Origin: Afipia sp. 64-13
GTDB taxonomy: Bacteria > Pseudomonadota > Alphaproteobacteria > Rhizobiales > Xanthobacteraceae
Assembly: GCA_001897755.1 (NCBI GenBank)
Contig: MKUJ01000005.1
Location: forward strand, 47,526 to 111,525
Length of the DNA: 64,000 bases
Direction: 5' to 3'
Position numbers and translations under genes: made by a program. This document shows positions 28,990 through 36,394 of this stretch, piece after piece (the stretch's first letter is position 1; the number at the start of each line of letters is the position of its first letter). The notes under the pieces were generated by a model, which was given only the letters and a program-made list of their open reading frames with translations, did not search any database and was not told where the DNA came from.

Positions 28990-30432
28990 ATGAGCAATCC
29001 GTCACCCGAGCAGTCCGCGCCCACCTCCCTGATCGATCGGGCGGGCCTCGACCGCGACGATGTCCGCAAACAGATCATCCGCGGGCTCGACGGCGCCGAT
29101 GACGGCGAACTGTTCCTCGAATATCGCCAGTCCGAAGGGCTGATGTTCGACAACGGCCGGCTCAAGCAGGCGACCTACGACACCGCCCAGGGCTTCGGCT
29201 TGCGCGCGGTGAAGAACGACGCGGTCGGCTACGCACACTCTTCCGATGTCTCGCTGCCGGCGCTGATTCGCGCCGCCGACGCGGTGCATGCGGTACGCGG
29301 CGGCTATGCCGGCAGTTTCGCCGCGGCGCCGGCTCACACCAATGTGCGGCTCTATGGCGACGAGAATCCGCTCGACGGTCCGGCGTTCGAGACCAAGGTC
29401 AAGCTGCTCGCCGAAATCGATGCCTATGTGCGCGCGAAAGACCCGCGCGTGCGGCAGGTCTCGGTCAGTCTCGGCGCCTCCTGGCAGGTGGTCGAAATCC
29501 TGCGTCCGGACGGCGAGAGCTATCGCGACATCCGCCCGCTGGTGCGCATCAACGTCTCCGTGGTCGCCGGCTCAGGCGAGCGGCAGGAGACCGGCAGCCA
29601 TGGCTATGGCGGCCGCGAAGGCTACGCGCGTTTCATCGAAACCAAGGCGTGGCGCTCAGCGGCGGACGGCGCGATCCGTCAGGCGATGGTCAATCTGGAA
29701 TCGGTGCCGGCGCCGGCCGGCGAGATGGACGTGGTGCTCGGACCCGGCTGGCCCGGCGTGATGCTGCATGAAGCGGTCGGCCACGGCCTCGAAGGCGACT
29801 TCAACCGCAAGCAGACCTCGGCGTTTGCCGGATTGATGGGCCGGCAGGTCGCGGCGAAAGGCGTCACCGTGGTCGATGACGGCACCATCGCCGCGCGGCG
29901 CGGCTCGCTGTCGATCGACGACGAAGGCACGCCGACCAACAAGACCGTGCTGATCGAGGACGGCATTCTCGTCGGCTACATGCAGGATCGCCAGAACGCG
30001 CGGCTGATGAACATGAAGCCGACCGGCAACGGACGGCGCGAAAGCTACGCGCATGTGCCGATGCCGCGCATGACCAACACTTACATGCTGGCGGGCGAGC
30101 GCGATCCGGCGGAGATTCTGGCGTCGGTGAAGAACGGCATCTACGCCGCCAATTTCGGCGGCGGTCAGGTCGACATCACCTCGGGCAAATACGTCTTCCA
30201 GTGCACCGAGGCCTATCGCATCGAGAACGGCAAGCTCGGCGCGCCGCTGAAAGGCGCGATGCTGATCGGCAACGGGCCGACCGACCTGCATCGCATCACC
30301 ATGATCGGCAACGATCTCGAACTCGATGCCGGCATCGGCACCTGCGGCAAGAACGGACAGGGCGTGCCGGTCGGCGTCGGCCAGCCGACGCTGCGCATGG
30401 ATCGCATCACGGTCGGAGGCACCGGCGCATGA
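28990..30432 (+). CDS. tldD: Metalloprotease TldD
   Basis: A 480-residue cytoplasmic zinc protease subunit. The HExxxH zinc motif is in GVMLHEAVGHGLEGDF, and the C-terminal cysteine-containing block is DAGIGTCGKNGQGVPVGVGQP. TldD normally works with TldE (PmbA), which is absent here, to degrade unfolded peptides and mature modified peptides such as microcins. It overlaps the start of the downstream signal peptidase gene by four bases, so the two are co-translated. Confidence 0.95.
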   Translation: MSNPSPEQSAPTSLIDRAGLDRDDVRKQIIRGLDGADDGELFLEYRQSEGLMFDNGRLKQATYDTAQGFGLRAVKNDAVGYAHSSDVSLPALIRAADAVHAVRGGYAGSFAAAPAHTNVRLYGDENPLDGPAFETKVKLLAEIDAYVRAKDPRVRQVSVSLGASWQVVEILRPDGESYRDIRPLVRINVSVVAGSGERQETGSHGYGGREGYARFIETKAWRSAADGAIRQAMVNLESVPAPAGEMDVVLGPGWPGVMLHEAVGHGLEGDFNRKQTSAFAGLMGRQVAAKGVTVVDDGTIAARRGSLSIDDEGTPTNKTVLIEDGILVGYMQDRQNARLMNMKPTGNGRRESYAHVPMPRMTNTYMLAGERDPAEILASVKNGIYAANFGGGQVDITSGKYVFQCTEAYRIENGKLGAPLKGAMLIGNGPTDLHRITMIGNDLELDAGIGTCGKNGQGVPVGVGQPTLRMDRITVGGTGA

Positions 30433-31199
30433 GCGAACAACGTCCGGTCAGCAAAGCCGCGCCACGATCATGGTCGCGCGCGATCGCCGAGGTGATCGCG
30501 GCCTTCGCCATCGTGATGGCGGCGAAAGGCGCGCTGGCCGAGCCGTTCTACGTGCCGTCGGGCTCGATGGAGCCGACGCTTCTGATCGGCGATGCGCTGC
30601 TCGCGACGAAATATCCCTATGGCTACGGCACCGCATCGCTGCCGATCAATATCGCGCTGCCGGAGAGCGGCCGCATCTTCGGCAAGCTGCCGGCGCGCGG
30701 CGACGTCGTGGTGTTCCGCTGGCCCGGCGATACCTCGCAGGCGTGGGTGAAGCGCGTGGTCGGACTGCCCGGCGACCATGTGCAGATGCGTCACGGCCAT
30801 CTTTTCATCAATGGCGAAGCGGTCGGCCTGCGCCCTGACGGTTATGGCGACGCCGAGGATGGCGAAGGCCATCTCACCCCGGCCGCGCGTTTTATCGAGA
30901 CGCTGCCGGGCGGACGCACCCACACCATCTTCAAGCTGCGCACCCATGGCGTGCTCGACAACACGCCGGATGTACTCGTGCCCGATGGAAAACTGTTCGT
31001 GCTCGGCGACAATCGCGACAATTCCGCCGACAGCCGCGTGCCGGTGGCGGACGGCGGCGTCGGTCTCTTGCCGGTCGACGATCTGGTCGGCCGGGTCGAC
31101 ACCATCGTCGGCTCATGGGACATCGCGGTGAAACGAAAGCCGGTCTGGACATGGCTGTCGGGGCTGCGGCTGGCACGCACGTTCAGCACGGTGCAGTGA
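30429..31199 (+). CDS. lepB: Signal peptidase I
   Basis: A 256-residue membrane-bound leader peptidase. One N-terminal helix (AIAEVIAAFAIVMAAKGAL) is followed by the catalytic Ser46 in YVPSGSMEPTLLIGD and Lys108 in WVKRVVGLPGD, with LFVLGDNRDNSADSRV as the last conserved box. It starts within the tldD stop (ATGA overlap). This is not the usual rnc-era genomic context for the housekeeping lepB, so it may be a second paralogue. The pairing with a metalloprotease suggests joint handling of exported or processed peptides, which is inference. Confidence 0.93.
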   Translation: MSEQRPVSKAAPRSWSRAIAEVIAAFAIVMAAKGALAEPFYVPSGSMEPTLLIGDALLATKYPYGYGTASLPINIALPESGRIFGKLPARGDVVVFRWPGDTSQAWVKRVVGLPGDHVQMRHGHLFINGEAVGLRPDGYGDAEDGEGHLTPAARFIETLPGGRTHTIFKLRTHGVLDNTPDVLVPDGKLFVLGDNRDNSADSRVPVADGGVGLLPVDDLVGRVDTIVGSWDIAVKRKPVWTWLSGLRLARTFSTVQ

Positions 31200-31275
31200 T
31201 TTCGCACCACATGAAATCACAATGAACCGCGTATTAAATCGACATGACATGTAATGTTGCCGCGCGCCTGCGCCG

Positions 31276-31917
31276 TCAGCGCACCACGCCGGAGATGAAG
31301 CCCGGCTTGCGGCGCGGCGGCTTGATGTGGTCCTTGAGGAAACAGCGCGCCTCGCGTCCGGCATAACCCGGACGCGCATAGGTCCACGCCCGGCACCGGT
31401 TGTCGCCCTCGCACACCGCCTTGCAATGGTCGCCCTGCCCGTCCGCCGGCACCGTGACGCTGCGATAGTCGCCGCCATAGCGATCGGTCGCGATCTCGAC
31501 CCGCCGGTTGCGCGTTTCGAGAACGCCGGCGCCGCGCACGCCGGAGACGCAGCAATTGTTCGCCTCGCGCGGCGGCACCGCGTTCTTCAGCCAGCACAAC
31601 GCGCCTTCGCTATTCGGCACCGGATAGCTGAAACTCCACGCCCGGCATTTCTTGTCGCGCTCGCAGGTCAGCGCGCAGATCGCCGGATCGCCGGACGGCA
31701 CCTTCGAATGAGCATAGTCGCCGCCGGGCCGATCGAAATTCGCCTGCGCGAAAGCAGGCGACGGCAGCGCGGCGCCGATCAGCATCAGCGCCAGCAGCAC
31801 GCCGATCGAGGCCCGCACCGCAAACAAAAAACGTCGGCCCGGCGCCGCACGGCCGGCCCACGCCGAGTCGCATGGGACCTGACCAAATAAAAATGGCGGG
31901 ATGCGATCTCCGGTCAT
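31276..31917 (-). CDS. Exported protein with two PAN/apple domains
   Basis: A 213-residue protein. A hydrophobic export signal (ASIGVLLALMLIGAALPSPAFA) precedes two similar modules of about 70 residues. Each starts DRxGGDY (FDRPGGDYAHSKV; TDRYGGDYRSVTV) and has spaced cysteines (CALTCERDKKCRAWSF; CKAVCEGDNRCRAWTY) ending with CWLK or CFLK, the PAN_4 pattern. Such domains bind carbohydrate or protein ligands. The start at 31917 (MTGDRIPPF) is chosen; an in-frame extension to 32025 looks non-coding. Function unknown; conserved in related genomes. Confidence 0.85.
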   Translation of the reverse strand: MTGDRIPPFLFGQVPCDSAWAGRAAPGRRFLFAVRASIGVLLALMLIGAALPSPAFAQANFDRPGGDYAHSKVPSGDPAICALTCERDKKCRAWSFSYPVPNSEGALCWLKNAVPPREANNCCVSGVRGAGVLETRNRRVEIATDRYGGDYRSVTVPADGQGDHCKAVCEGDNRCRAWTYARPGYAGREARCFLKDHIKPPRRKPGFISGVVR

Positions 31918-32085
31918 GCAAAATGTCCAGTGATTCCAATGCAAATGCAAAACGGCCGGACGCCGTCCGACATTCAAGCGGCGGCTTCCTGTATGGCAGA
32001 TGAACGGCGCGTGAATGCGGAACAAGTTTGCTTGATAGTCGCGCGTTGCGACCGGATCGGCGCCGCGAACGATGCGCGCCGATCT

Positions 32086-33456
32086 CTACATCGCGTAGTC
32101 GGTATAGACCGGCGCGACGGACCCGGCCCATTCGCCATTGAATCTGGCGAGCATCACCTCGGCCTGGGTGCGGCCGTCGTCGGCGAGACGGTCGAGCGGA
32201 TCGAGGAAATGCGTCTCGTCGCGGCCGAAATGATCGAAGCGCGCGCGGCGCTGCAATCCGGCGCGCGCCAGCACGAGACACTCGCGCGCGACTTCGAGCA
32301 CGGAGCGGTTGCCGATCATCGCCTTGAAGCCGAGACGCGGCACGGCATCGCGCATCGCCTGGCGTTCGGCCGCAGTCCAATGCCGGACGATCTCCCACGC
32401 CGCATCGAGGCTGACATCGTCATAGAGCAGTCCGGCCCAGAACGCGGGCAGTGCCGGCAACAGACCCAGCGGCACGCCGTCGGCGCCGCGCATCTCCAAA
32501 TAGCGCTTGAGCCGCACCTCGGGGAAGATCGTCGACAGATGATTGGCCCAGTCCGACAGCGTCGGACGCTCGCCCTTCAAGTGATCGTTGCGGCCTTCGA
32601 AGAAATCGCGGAACGAGGAGCCTGCGACATCGATATAGGTCTCGCCGCGCTTGACGAAATACATCGGCACGTCGAGCGCGTAATCGACCCAGCGCTCGAA
32701 GCCCATGCCGTCCTCGAACGCCCACGGAATCATGCCGGCGCGCGCATTGTCGGTGTCGCGCCAGATCTCGGAGCGGAACGACACAAAGCCGTTCGGCGCA
32801 CCTTCGGTGAACGGCGAATTGGCGAACAGAGCGGTCGCGACCGGCTGCAACGCCACCGAGACCCGCAGCTTCTTGACCATGTCGGCTTCGGACGAGAAAT
32901 CGAGATTGGCCTGCACGGTGCAGGTCCGGTACATCATGTCGAGGCCGTAGCTGCCGACCTTCGGCATGTACTGCGTCATGATGCGGTAGCGGCCCTTCGG
33001 CATCACCGGGATCTGCGCGCGCGACCATGACGGCGTCATGCCGAGGCCGAGAAAGCCGATGCCGAGCGGCGCTGCGATCTCGCGCACCTGCGCCAGATGC
33101 GCCATCAGTTCGGAGGCGGTCTGATGGATGGTCTCGAGCGGCGCGCCGGACAGTTCGAACTGCCCGCCCGGCTCCAGCGAAATCGCGCCGCCGCCGGTGA
33201 CATCATAAAGACCGATGATGTTGCCCTTCTCCATGATCGGCTCCCAGCCGAGCAGGAGTTTCATGCCTTCGAGCAGCGCACCGATGCCGCGCGGGCCTTC
33301 GTAGGGCACCGGATCGTGACCTTTGAGCGTGAACGGCGTCTTCTCGTGCTCGGTGCCGATGCGGAAATCCGCTTTCGGCTTCACGCCCGCTTCGAGCCAG
33401 GCGACGAGTTCGTCGCGCGACTGCAGCGGCGTCATATCGATCTGGTCACGCGCCAT
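32086..33456 (-). CDS. gshA: Glutamate-cysteine ligase
   Basis: GshA makes gamma-glutamylcysteine, the first step in glutathione synthesis. The 456-residue protein is of the plant/alphaproteobacterial type (TEHEKTPF, GGAISLEPGGQFELSGAP, MYRTCTVQANLDFSSEADM, RDTDNARAGMIPWAF). The start MARDQIDMTPLQSRDEL (complement at 33454-33456) fits the family; an in-frame extension adds eight poor residues. It is separated by 90 bases from the MarR gene and lies next to the gst gene, so the region is a small glutathione cluster. Confidence 0.95.
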   Translation of the reverse strand: MARDQIDMTPLQSRDELVAWLEAGVKPKADFRIGTEHEKTPFTLKGHDPVPYEGPRGIGALLEGMKLLLGWEPIMEKGNIIGLYDVTGGGAISLEPGGQFELSGAPLETIHQTASELMAHLAQVREIAAPLGIGFLGLGMTPSWSRAQIPVMPKGRYRIMTQYMPKVGSYGLDMMYRTCTVQANLDFSSEADMVKKLRVSVALQPVATALFANSPFTEGAPNGFVSFRSEIWRDTDNARAGMIPWAFEDGMGFERWVDYALDVPMYFVKRGETYIDVAGSSFRDFFEGRNDHLKGERPTLSDWANHLSTIFPEVRLKRYLEMRGADGVPLGLLPALPAFWAGLLYDDVSLDAAWEIVRHWTAAERQAMRDAVPRLGFKAMIGNRSVLEVARECLVLARAGLQRRARFDHFGRDETHFLDPLDRLADDGRTQAEVMLARFNGEWAGSVAPVYTDYAM

Positions 33457-33546
33457 GAGATGTCCGGATAAAGCAAGCAACGATCCGCGGCGCCAGCGCG
33501 GCGCAACGGGCGGATGAACCCGTAAATGGAAGGAATGAAGAAAATC

Positions 33547-34050
33547 TCATCGCAGCGAACCCGGGTCCCGGCACACGGTGTCGGCGGCGTCCTTCGCCAT
33601 GCCGGGGCCTCCGCAGCAGCCGAGCCGTTCGAGCAGCGCGGAGAGCTGCGCCGCGTCGGCGTCCGACAGCTTCGAGCCGATATGACGCTCGATCGCGGAC
33701 GAATAAGAGTACCACATCTTCTTTTGCAGCTCGCGCCCCTCTTCGGTGACGGCGACGAACAGGCCGCGCTTGTCCTTCTCGCATTCGCGGCGCACCGCCA
33801 GCCCCTCATCGACCAGCCGGTCGATCAGGCGCGAGGTCGAATATTGCGGCAGCAGCATCTGCTTTTCGAGCTCGACCGGACGCAGCTCGCCGCCCGGCGC
33901 GCGCGACAGCTCAAGCAGCGCGTCGTACCAGGCGAGCGGCGGAAAGCCCGCCCGCTTCAGATCCTGCTCCACGGCGTCGAGCACGCGGCTTTGCACCCGC
34001 ATCAGGCGGATCCAAGCCTCGGTCGCTTCCGTTGAGGGCCTGCGCTTCAT
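33547..34050 (-). CDS. MarR-family transcriptional regulator
   Basis: A 167-residue winged-helix repressor. The DNA-binding region contains LLELSRAPGGELRPVELEKQMLLPQYSTSRLIDRLVDEGL followed by the wing CEKDKRGLFVAVTEEGRELQ. The start MKRRPSTEATEAWIRL (complement at 34048-34050) fits the family. It is divergent from the GST gene, and two copies of a 15-base element lie in the gap, covering the gst promoter. The likely role is repression of gst (and itself) relieved by an electrophile or oxidant. A paired CC near the C-terminus (LERLGCCGGPGM) could be redox-sensing; this is inference. Confidence 0.9.
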   Translation of the reverse strand: MKRRPSTEATEAWIRLMRVQSRVLDAVEQDLKRAGFPPLAWYDALLELSRAPGGELRPVELEKQMLLPQYSTSRLIDRLVDEGLAVRRECEKDKRGLFVAVTEEGRELQKKMWYSYSSAIERHIGSKLSDADAAQLSALLERLGCCGGPGMAKDAADTVCRDPGSLR

Positions 34051-34082
34051 GCCGATATCCCGGACGCTCACAATCGAGTTAC

Positions 34083-34125
34083 ATGCAACTGCATTTACAT
34101 TGACGGCTTCATGCAACTGCATTTA
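34083..34125. promoter_or_regulatory. Two operator copies over the gst promoter
   Basis: ATGCAACTGCATTTA occurs at 34083-34097 and again at 34111-34125, start to start 28 bases. Each has an inverted core ATGCA-AC-TGCAT. The second copy fills the spacer of a sigma70-type promoter for gst: TTGACG (34100-34105), 17 bases, TTAAAG (34123-34128). A dimeric MarR protein from the divergent gene is the obvious ligand. Confidence 0.7.
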
Positions 34126-34183
34126 AAGAGCATTGTCCCACTTGCCAAGATGCCGTCTCTCTAAAGCACAGGAAGGAATTGCC

Positions 34184-34792
34184 ATGAAACTTTATTATTC
34201 GACCGGCGCGTGTTCGCTTTCGCCCCATATCGCACTGCACGAGGCGGGCCTCGCGCATGACCTCGTCAAGGTCGATCTGCGCGCCAAGACGCTGGCCGAC
34301 GGCAGCGACTTCACCAAGGTCAATCCGAAAGGCCAGGTGCCGGCGCTGGTCCTCGACAATGGCGAGGTGCTGACCGAGGGACCGGCGGTGGTGCAGTGGA
34401 TCGCCGACCAGGCGCCCGCAAAGGGTCTTGCACCCGCCAACGGCACGCCGGAGCGCTACCGGCTGCAGGAATGGCTCAATTTCGTTTCCACCGACCTGCA
34501 CAAGAGCTTCGGCCCGCTGTTCAACCCGGCGATGCCCGAAGAGGCCAAGACCATTTTCCGCAACATGATCATGGCCAAGCTGAAGCTGGTCGAGCAGGCG
34601 CTGGCCGGGAAGGATTACCTGATGGGCAACAGCTTCACCGTGGTCGACGGCTATCTGTTCACCCTCCTGACCTGGGCCGAGAAGATGAAGTTCGACCTCT
34701 CCGGCCTGCCCAATGTCACCGCTTTCAAGGCCCGCGTCGCGGCACGCCCGGCGGTGCAGGCCGCGTTGCAGGCCGAGGCCGCCAAGGCTTAA
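34184..34792 (+). CDS. gst: Glutathione S-transferase, beta class
   Basis: A 202-residue cytoplasmic GST. Residues 1-80 form the thioredoxin-like domain with Cys10 in YYSTGACSLSPHIAL, the beta-class active-site cysteine, and the glutathione-binding turn KGQVPAL. The rest is helical, with the N-capping segment SFTVVDGYLFTLLTWAEKM. It conjugates or reduces with glutathione; the substrate is unknown. AGGAAGG lies nine bases before the ATG at 34184. It is divergent from the MarR gene and next to gshA, supporting co-regulation. Confidence 0.93.
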   Translation: MKLYYSTGACSLSPHIALHEAGLAHDLVKVDLRAKTLADGSDFTKVNPKGQVPALVLDNGEVLTEGPAVVQWIADQAPAKGLAPANGTPERYRLQEWLNFVSTDLHKSFGPLFNPAMPEEAKTIFRNMIMAKLKLVEQALAGKDYLMGNSFTVVDGYLFTLLTWAEKMKFDLSGLPNVTAFKARVAARPAVQAALQAEAAKA

Positions 34793-34822
34793 GCCTCAAC
34801 CCACCGAAAACCAACAAAACAA

Positions 34823-34849
34823 AATGGCCTGCCGAGACGGCAGGCCATT
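34823..34849. terminator. Stem-loop after gst
   Basis: AATGGCCTGCC (34823-34833) pairs perfectly with GGCAGGCCATT (34839-34849) around GAGAC. Downstream of gst the T-run is poor (TTCCC), while on the minus strand it is followed by TTTGTTTTG. It may therefore terminate transcripts in both directions. Confidence 0.65.
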
Positions 34850-34856
34850 CCCGAAC

Positions 34857-34943
34857 CTAGGCCACCTCCAGCATTAATTGATACTTTCTCGCGATCTTTT
34901 TCTTGAACTCTTCCCAAGGTTGCGGTTTTGTTTTCAAATTCAC
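34857..34943 (-). other. Possible short relic reading frame, 28 codons
   Basis: A GTG-initiated frame on the minus strand encodes 28 residues, including PQPWEEFKKKIARKYQLMLE, before a TAG that directly abuts the stem-loop. Its composition is protein-like and low in GC, unlike the antisense shadows elsewhere. It could be the remnant of a transferred gene or a real microprotein. I do not recognise it. Confidence 0.2.
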
Positions 34944-34964
34944 TAGTGAGCGAGCACATTGAAT

Positions 34965-35666
34965 ATGCCTAAGTTCGTCTTAGCTGCAATTATCGCGACA
35001 ATGTTTAGTGGCATTGCATACGCTCAGTTCGATGCTCTTACTTATTCTCTTTGTCGCAAAGTCACATCAGATACTGCTCGATTGAAATGTTATGATGAGA
35101 TTGGGACGTCAAGAACGGATCGTTCGCCTGACAACAATGCTCCGCCAGCTAAAGCAGAATGGCAATATACTGTCGACAAATCACCCCTAGACGACTCAGT
35201 TCAAGTCACTGCCATACTGCAAACAAAGGACGGCGGCGGACTCGTACTCCGATGTAAGGAAAGAAAGACAGAAGCCATATTTATGCCGGCAGGATTTTTC
35301 GTGTCCGGCACGGGTGATACAATTCCAATAATTATTCGTATCAATGACGATCCTCCGACGACCTTTAGTTGGCATAAATCCACAAACGGCAACGCCGCGT
35401 TTGCTCCAAACGCAATTGCATTCATCCGGCTTCTTCCGGACAACGGGAAGCTGTTCATTCGCGCAACCGGCTTTCAAGGTCGTCAAGCAGATGGCCTGTT
35501 CGATCTGAGCGACGTTTCGACAGCCCGCACCAAAATCGAAGAAGCCTGCAATTGGTCCACTCCGAAGTCCAACAAAGCCACCGCTTCACCGTTAAATTCA
35601 GATTATTCAAAAACAACACGAGATAATCTGAAAAAGATGATAGATAAAAAATCTACTGCTCATTAA
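34965..35666 (+). CDS. VasI-like exported protein in low-GC islet
   Basis: A 233-residue protein with a signal peptide (MPKFVLAAIIATMFSGIAYA). The mature part begins YSLCRKVTSDTARLKCYDEIG, the CxxI...RLxCYD pattern seen in VasI-type proteins of type VI secretion loci, and continues EWQYTVDKSPLDDSVQV, VLRCKERKTEAIF and a long beta-rich stretch. No other type VI gene is nearby, so the family name does not imply secretion here. Base and codon use are clearly AT-richer than in the neighbours, a sign of recent transfer. The ATG at 34965 is preferred to a TTG six bases earlier. Function unknown. Confidence 0.8.
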   Translation: MPKFVLAAIIATMFSGIAYAQFDALTYSLCRKVTSDTARLKCYDEIGTSRTDRSPDNNAPPAKAEWQYTVDKSPLDDSVQVTAILQTKDGGGLVLRCKERKTEAIFMPAGFFVSGTGDTIPIIIRINDDPPTTFSWHKSTNGNAAFAPNAIAFIRLLPDNGKLFIRATGFQGRQADGLFDLSDVSTARTKIEEACNWSTPKSNKATASPLNSDYSKTTRDNLKKMIDKKSTAH

Positions 35667-35748
35667 AATTGGCCTTTCCGAAAATTGGCCCTTCCGCCAC
35701 CGGGCAACCTTGCGTCAGTCCCCCCAATGCGCCGGAGGGCCTACCTCT

Positions 35749-36180
35749 GCTCCTCACGGCAAGGAGCGAGGCGCGCGCGTCTCGAACCATGAGGCCATCA
35801 TGGCTGTGCCCCGGACGCGGTGCGGCACCACTAGCGCGCTCACACGCGTCTTTAGCTCCTCGGGTGCCGCTTCGCTGATCCGGGGCCGGTCCAGACGCCG
35901 TGCCCAGAACGATTCCGGATCAGCAGTGCACCGCTAACGCGCTGCGCAGCATCCGGGACACGGGCCTCATCCCTCGAAATTCACCGCCGCGCGATGCTTC
36001 TCAGAGTCTCGCCGAGGAAAGGGTCGTCCCGGCGCAGGCCGGGGGACGACCGGGATGAAAAATTTCGTCGATGACGAAACCATCCTGAAAACGCAACCTG
36101 CATTTCCGGTCAGGCCCTGAGGACGAGGATTCGGATTCCAGATCTCTTCTTCGCCTCTCCCCACCGGGGAGAAGTGGGCG
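35749..36180. repeat. Palindromic-repeat fragments in a 728-base gap
   Basis: The gap 35667-36394 holds no credible gene. It contains repeat debris also seen elsewhere in the window: a TCCTCACGG...GTCTCGAACCATGAGG element at about 35749-35795, a GTCGTCCCGGCGCAGGCCGGG element at about 36021-36056, and a CCTCTCCCC...GGGGAGA piece near 36155-36175. The rest (36180-36394) shows nothing recognisable. Confidence 0.6.
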
Positions 36181-36394
36181 CATGACGGGTCGCAAATGAT
36201 GCTTCGATGCAAATCGCGCCGGCCCCGCATTTTCCGCGCTGCACAGCGGCTTCCTTAACCCATTGTTTACCCTAACGCGAAAAAGTCACGCCTGAAGAAA
36301 ACCGCCTGCGTCGCGAATTTGTTTGTTCGTTCAATGCGACGCGGGAGGGGCAGGTGCTGGGCGAGAGCCCAGGCGCCGGACACCGGACCAGGGC

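Noticed and set aside
34965..35666. VasI-like gene considered as evidence of a type VI secretion cluster
   Set aside because: None of the tss core genes is present in the window.
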